NCBI GenBank assembly: GCA_030146285.1
Contig: JASLBZ010000187.1
Coordinates: forward strand, 1 to 7,882
Length of the DNA: 7,882 nt
Direction of reading: 5' to 3'
Source of the DNA: Neisseriaceae bacterium
GTDB lineage: Bacteria; Pseudomonadota; Gammaproteobacteria; Burkholderiales; Neisseriaceae
Part shown: positions 6,042 to 7,882 of the stretch, piece by piece
How positions within the stretch are numbered: the stretch's first letter is position 1
Layout: the number at the start of each line of letters is the position of its first letter
Program-made: the position numbers and the translations under genes
The notes under the pieces: model-generated
Databases searched by the model: none
The model's input: only the letters and a program-made list of their open reading frames with translations
What the model was told of the DNA's origin: nothing

Positions 6042-6108
6042 AAAGCAGCCAGTGACGAACTGTCACCCATAAATTTTGCGTGTGCCTGCTCGTCACTTGC
6101 GCTGCTTT
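6042..6108. repeat. Long imperfect inverted repeat between M and L
   Basis: AAAGCAGC (6042-6049) plus AGTGACGA (6051-6058) pair with TCGTCACT (6090-6097) plus GCTGCTTT (6101-6108). This gives two eight-base stems separated by a small internal loop (C against TGC) and closed by a 31-base loop. A short T5 run (6106-6110) ends the right arm, and the AAGGA ribosome site of L (6111-6115) starts directly after it. GTGAC (6052-6056) can alternatively pair with GTCAC (6062-6066), giving a competing small hairpin. Possible roles are a weak terminator, an RNase processing site or translational control of L; sequence alone does not decide. Confidence 0.6.
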
Positions 6109-6121
6109 TTAAGGACAAACA

Positions 6122-6592
6122 ATGACTGGTTTAAATTTTGGTACCAAACCTGATGACCTTGAAAATGAAGTCATCACAAGCCATCCATTTTGGCCAAGCA
6201 TCCACGTTGCCGATTTTAAAAAAATGATGCGCATCGATGACACGGTTCGTGAACGGGTACGCCATGCATTGATTCAAGGCATCACAGAAGCCAATCGCCA
6301 ATTAATCAGCTTTCGCCAAAAGAACCAAGCACTGGGCATGGATGAATTGGCCAAGGTCGCAACAGAAGAAATCATCGATGGCGAATCCATGTTGGTTATC
6401 AATTACCGCCAAGCCGTTTACCAATATGCCAAAGCCCGTTTATTGGAGGTCTATGCCGATTATGCAGCCACCAAAAAAGGTGAAGAACAAGCCCAAGACA
6501 AACTAGAACAAGCCCAGATTTACCAACGAGAAGGCCATGCAGCCATTGGCTTTGTCTTGGGACATTACCGTGTCGATGCTGAGTTGATATGA
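6122..6592 (+). CDS. L: Head completion/stabilisation protein (P2 gpL family)
   Basis: The 156-residue product (P2 gpL is about 169) caps the portal after packaging and stabilises DNA-filled heads for tail joining. Family-like features are an N-terminal segment ending in a short SHPFWPSIHVADF motif (residues 20-32; P2 has SDPFFPPVTLTAI at the same place), R...HALIQGITEANRQLISFRQ (about 44-66) and INYRQAVYQYAKARLLEVYADY (about 93-114; P2 has HHYQQAVAWLTAANLTERY). It is all soluble and largely helical, with a Gln/Glu-rich stretch near 120-136. AAGGA at 6111-6115, six bases before ATG, fixes the start. The stop TGA overlaps the start of the next gene as ATGA (6589-6592), so X is translationally coupled. 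Confidence 0.92.
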   Translation: MTGLNFGTKPDDLENEVITSHPFWPSIHVADFKKMMRIDDTVRERVRHALIQGITEANRQLISFRQKNQALGMDELAKVATEEIIDGESMLVINYRQAVYQYAKARLLEVYADYAATKKGEEQAQDKLEQAQIYQREGHAAIGFVLGHYRVDAELI

Positions 6593-6810
6593 ACGGTAAA
6601 AACACAGTCATTAGTAAGCAAGGTGACACCATTAGCAGCTTGGCCTATCGGTATTACGGCTCAAGCCAAGACAGGGTTGAAAGTATTTTAGAAGCCAATC
6701 CCCACCTAAGCCAACAAAGCGCTATTTTGCCCGCAGGCGTCATTATCACCATGCCTCGGATAGACAAACCAAATACGGCCATTTTACCCAGCCACAACCT
6801 TTGGGATTGA
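6589..6810 (+). CDS. X: Tail protein X (P2 gpX family, LysM-like)
   Basis: The 73-residue product matches P2 gpX in size and layout. A LysM-like segment, KQGDTISSLAYRYYG (10-24) followed by ESILEANPHL (31-40), LPAGVIITMP (47-56) and a terminal HNLWD (P2 ends VNLWE), covers almost the whole protein. gpX is an essential minor tail component, probably binding at the baseplate or hub. The gene overlaps L by four bases and is followed two bases after its stop by the first holin-like gene, so L-X-holin behave as a tightly coupled cassette. Confidence 0.93.
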   Translation: MNGKNTVISKQGDTISSLAYRYYGSSQDRVESILEANPHLSQQSAILPAGVIITMPRIDKPNTAILPSHNLWD

Positions 6811-6812
6811 AT

Positions 6813-7169
6813 ATGAACGACCACAAAACCACTTCACTCAATGCTGCCGTGATTGTTCTGTATGGCTACACCTTACCCATTGCCGTGGCATTTGGGGCAT
6901 TGATTGGTGCCAGTTTTTTTATCATGAATAGCCGCAGCTATAACAACATCACCAAAGCCTATTTCTTTTTGGTGTCGTTCTTATTTGGTGTCTTTGGCTA
7001 TGACAATGCAGCCACCTTAATTTCAGTGGTTATGCCCAAGTTTATCAATGTGCAAGTCAATGATTTTATTGGTGCGGTGATTTGTTCGGCACTGGCGATT
7101 AAAGCTTTAGAAAAGATTTACTGGTGCATTGAAAACCGCACCTTAGGATTTTGGAAAACAGGAGGTTAA
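6813..7169 (+). CDS. Small membrane protein, probable phage holin (first of two)
   Basis: The 118-residue product has three likely membrane segments: about 11-38 (AAVIVLYGYTLPIAVAFGALIGASFFIM), 47-65 (AYFFLVSFLFGVFGYDNAA), and 82-100 (NDFIGAVICSALAIKALEK). A short polar N terminus precedes the first. It resembles the putative holin found directly after tail X in many P2-like phages, which would permeabilise the inner membrane and release the endolysin at the end of infection. An upstream in-frame TTG at 6801 is possible, but ATG 6813, with GGGA at 6803-6806 six bases before it, is the better start. That ATG lies two bases after the X stop. I recognise the type from position and topology rather than from a sharp motif. 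Confidence 0.78.
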   Translation: MNDHKTTSLNAAVIVLYGYTLPIAVAFGALIGASFFIMNSRSYNNITKAYFFLVSFLFGVFGYDNAATLISVVMPKFINVQVNDFIGAVICSALAIKALEKIYWCIENRTLGFWKTGG

Positions 7170-7171
7170 CC

Positions 7172-7570
7172 ATGACAGCCTTATACATGCAAATCATGGG
7201 AATACTCTCAGCCATGGCAGCTGCCAGTATTTTCTTTTTTGATAAACGAAAACGTGAACACAATCAAGTCGCCTGTTTGGCAGCTTGGTTAATGTTCTGC
7301 TTGTATGGCTCTCTTGCCATTTGCGCATGGTTTCGTTTGTCCCTACTGGCGGCTTGGCTGTTATTGGCACTGCTCTTGATTCATGTGCTGAATCTGATTT
7401 TGGTGCGAGGCAATGTCAGCAAAATACTGCCTGAAAGTATCCAGTCTCGCTTTTGCCACAAGCACTCAACTTCCGAACCCACCAAGCCAACAACCAGCCT
7501 CAATAGACGCCATAAAAAACGACATCGCTATATCAATCAAGGAGAACACAATGCTACCCATGGCCAATGA
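7172..7570 (+). CDS. Small membrane protein, probable 3-TM phage holin (second of two)
   Basis: The 132-residue product has an N-terminal hydrophobic helix (about 6-23) directly followed by a basic KRKRE patch, then two closely spaced hydrophobic helices (about 33-55 and 58-78). The C-terminal tail is long, soluble and strongly basic, rich in Arg, Lys and His (about 111-121). This fits the P2-like 3-TM holin family that lies between tail X and the endolysin. The start is ATG 7172 rather than the in-frame TTG 7151, because a perfect AGGAGG (7160-7165), lying inside the end of the previous gene, sits six bases before it. The gene overlaps the endolysin start by 20 bp. It could be the holin, an antiholin or a pinholin partner of the preceding gene; sequence does not say which. 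Confidence 0.78.
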   Translation: MTALYMQIMGILSAMAAASIFFFDKRKREHNQVACLAAWLMFCLYGSLAICAWFRLSLLAAWLLLALLLIHVLNLILVRGNVSKILPESIQSRFCHKHSTSEPTKPTTSLNRRHKKRHRYINQGEHNATHGQ

Positions 7571-7882
7571 TCCATTAAAAGAAGGTGCCAAAGGCATTCA
7601 GGTTGCCTTGATGCAAGGAAAACTCCTTGAGATGGGCTATTTAGTTGGCAAACAAGCCATTAATGCCGTCTTTGACGTCAACACAGAAAAAGCCGTTATC
7701 GCTTGCCAACAAGACTGTGGCTTGGTGATTGACGGTGAAATTGGCGACAAAACCGCAGCGGTTTTACAAGGCGAGTCACATGAGAAGTTTCTCAAAGAAG
7801 CCGACATGGTGGCCGTGGCAGACATGCTTGGTGTTGATGTGCCCACGGTCAAAGCCGTGAACAAAGTCGAAAGTGCCGGCTC
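7551..7882 (+). CDS. Endolysin: peptidoglycan-binding domain plus N-acetylmuramidase (3' end outside the window)
   Basis: Only the first 110 residues are present. Residues about 8-74 form a peptidoglycan-binding (PG_binding_1-like) domain: LKEGAKGIQVALMQGKLLEMGY, then FDVNTEKAVIACQQDCGLVIDGEIGDKTAAVL, in the usual order of repeat, aromatic/Asp turn and DGxxG..T. From about 80 a second domain begins, ADMLGVDVPTVKAVNKVESAG, which is the typical opening of the N-acetylmuramidase family (formerly DUF3380). The Glu of VESAG (E107) is the probable catalytic acid of that family. No signal peptide is seen, so release would depend on the holins just upstream. AAGGAGA (7539-7545) precedes the ATG by five bases. 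P2 itself uses an unrelated endolysin, gpK, so this is a module swap common among P2 relatives. Confidence 0.9.
   Translation, partial: MLPMANDPLKEGAKGIQVALMQGKLLEMGYLVGKQAINAVFDVNTEKAVIACQQDCGLVIDGEIGDKTAAVLQGESHEKFLKEADMVAVADMLGVDVPTVKAVNKVESAG

Noticed and set aside
5570..6118. 182-codon minus-strand open frame opposite gene M
   Set aside because: It lies antisense to a well-supported gpM homologue, and its composition (Ser/Ala/Lys-rich, no domain) is that of a shadow frame. No ribosome site was seen.
7151..7171. TTG start seven codons earlier for the second holin
   Set aside because: AGGAGG at 7160-7165 is ideally spaced for ATG 7172, and the extra residues are only the translation of that ribosome site.
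1..7882. Defence island, CRISPR array, insertion sequence or toxin-antitoxin cargo
   Set aside because: No spaced direct repeats, transposase or cargo genes are present; all coding space is filled by standard P2-type head, tail and lysis genes.

Overview
The window is the left (head and early-lysis) end of a P2-like temperate phage (Peduovirinae-type myovirus), most probably a prophage sitting at the 3' end of a bacterial tRNA-Leu(UAG) gene. The host is a Gram-negative proteobacterium, probably a gammaproteobacterium of moderate to low G+C. This follows from the phage type, the encoded CCA of the tRNA and the base composition; I cannot name a genus.

Layout. Positions 1-67 are the 3' part of tRNA-Leu, cut by the window edge. 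Positions 68-480 form a gene-free, AT-rich segment. It holds a terminator, a pair of helically phased TGTACCAA repeats, repeated GCATAA motifs, a GC-rich block at about 366-384 that resembles the P2/186 cohesive-end site (cos), and a terminator facing the minus-strand genes. Two minus-strand genes follow: portal (Q, 498-1493) and terminase large subunit (P, 1505-3325). A divergent control region (about 3326-3486) separates them from a plus-strand operon: scaffold/protease O, major capsid N, terminase small subunit M, head completion L, tail protein X, two small membrane proteins that are likely holins, and the start of an N-acetylmuramidase endolysin that runs off the right edge. This gene order and polarity (Q and P leftward, O-N-M-L-X-lysis rightward) is that of P2.

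How it works together. P and M are the DNA packaging motor and its small subunit, which cut at cos and thread DNA through portal Q. O is both scaffold and maturation protease for capsid N; its Asp-His-Ser triad is conserved. L completes the packaged head, X belongs to the tail, and the holins and muramidase lyse the host. A strong hairpin terminator with a UUCG loop directly behind N would keep capsid mRNA abundant relative to the genes downstream.

I found no previously undescribed system; the genes are a standard P2-type morphogenesis set. The points most worth a second look are cos lying only about 300 bp from the tRNA, the paired dyads between P and O, an Asn where P2-type terminases have a conserved Asp in the nuclease domain, the terminator after N, and a long imperfect inverted repeat between M and L.
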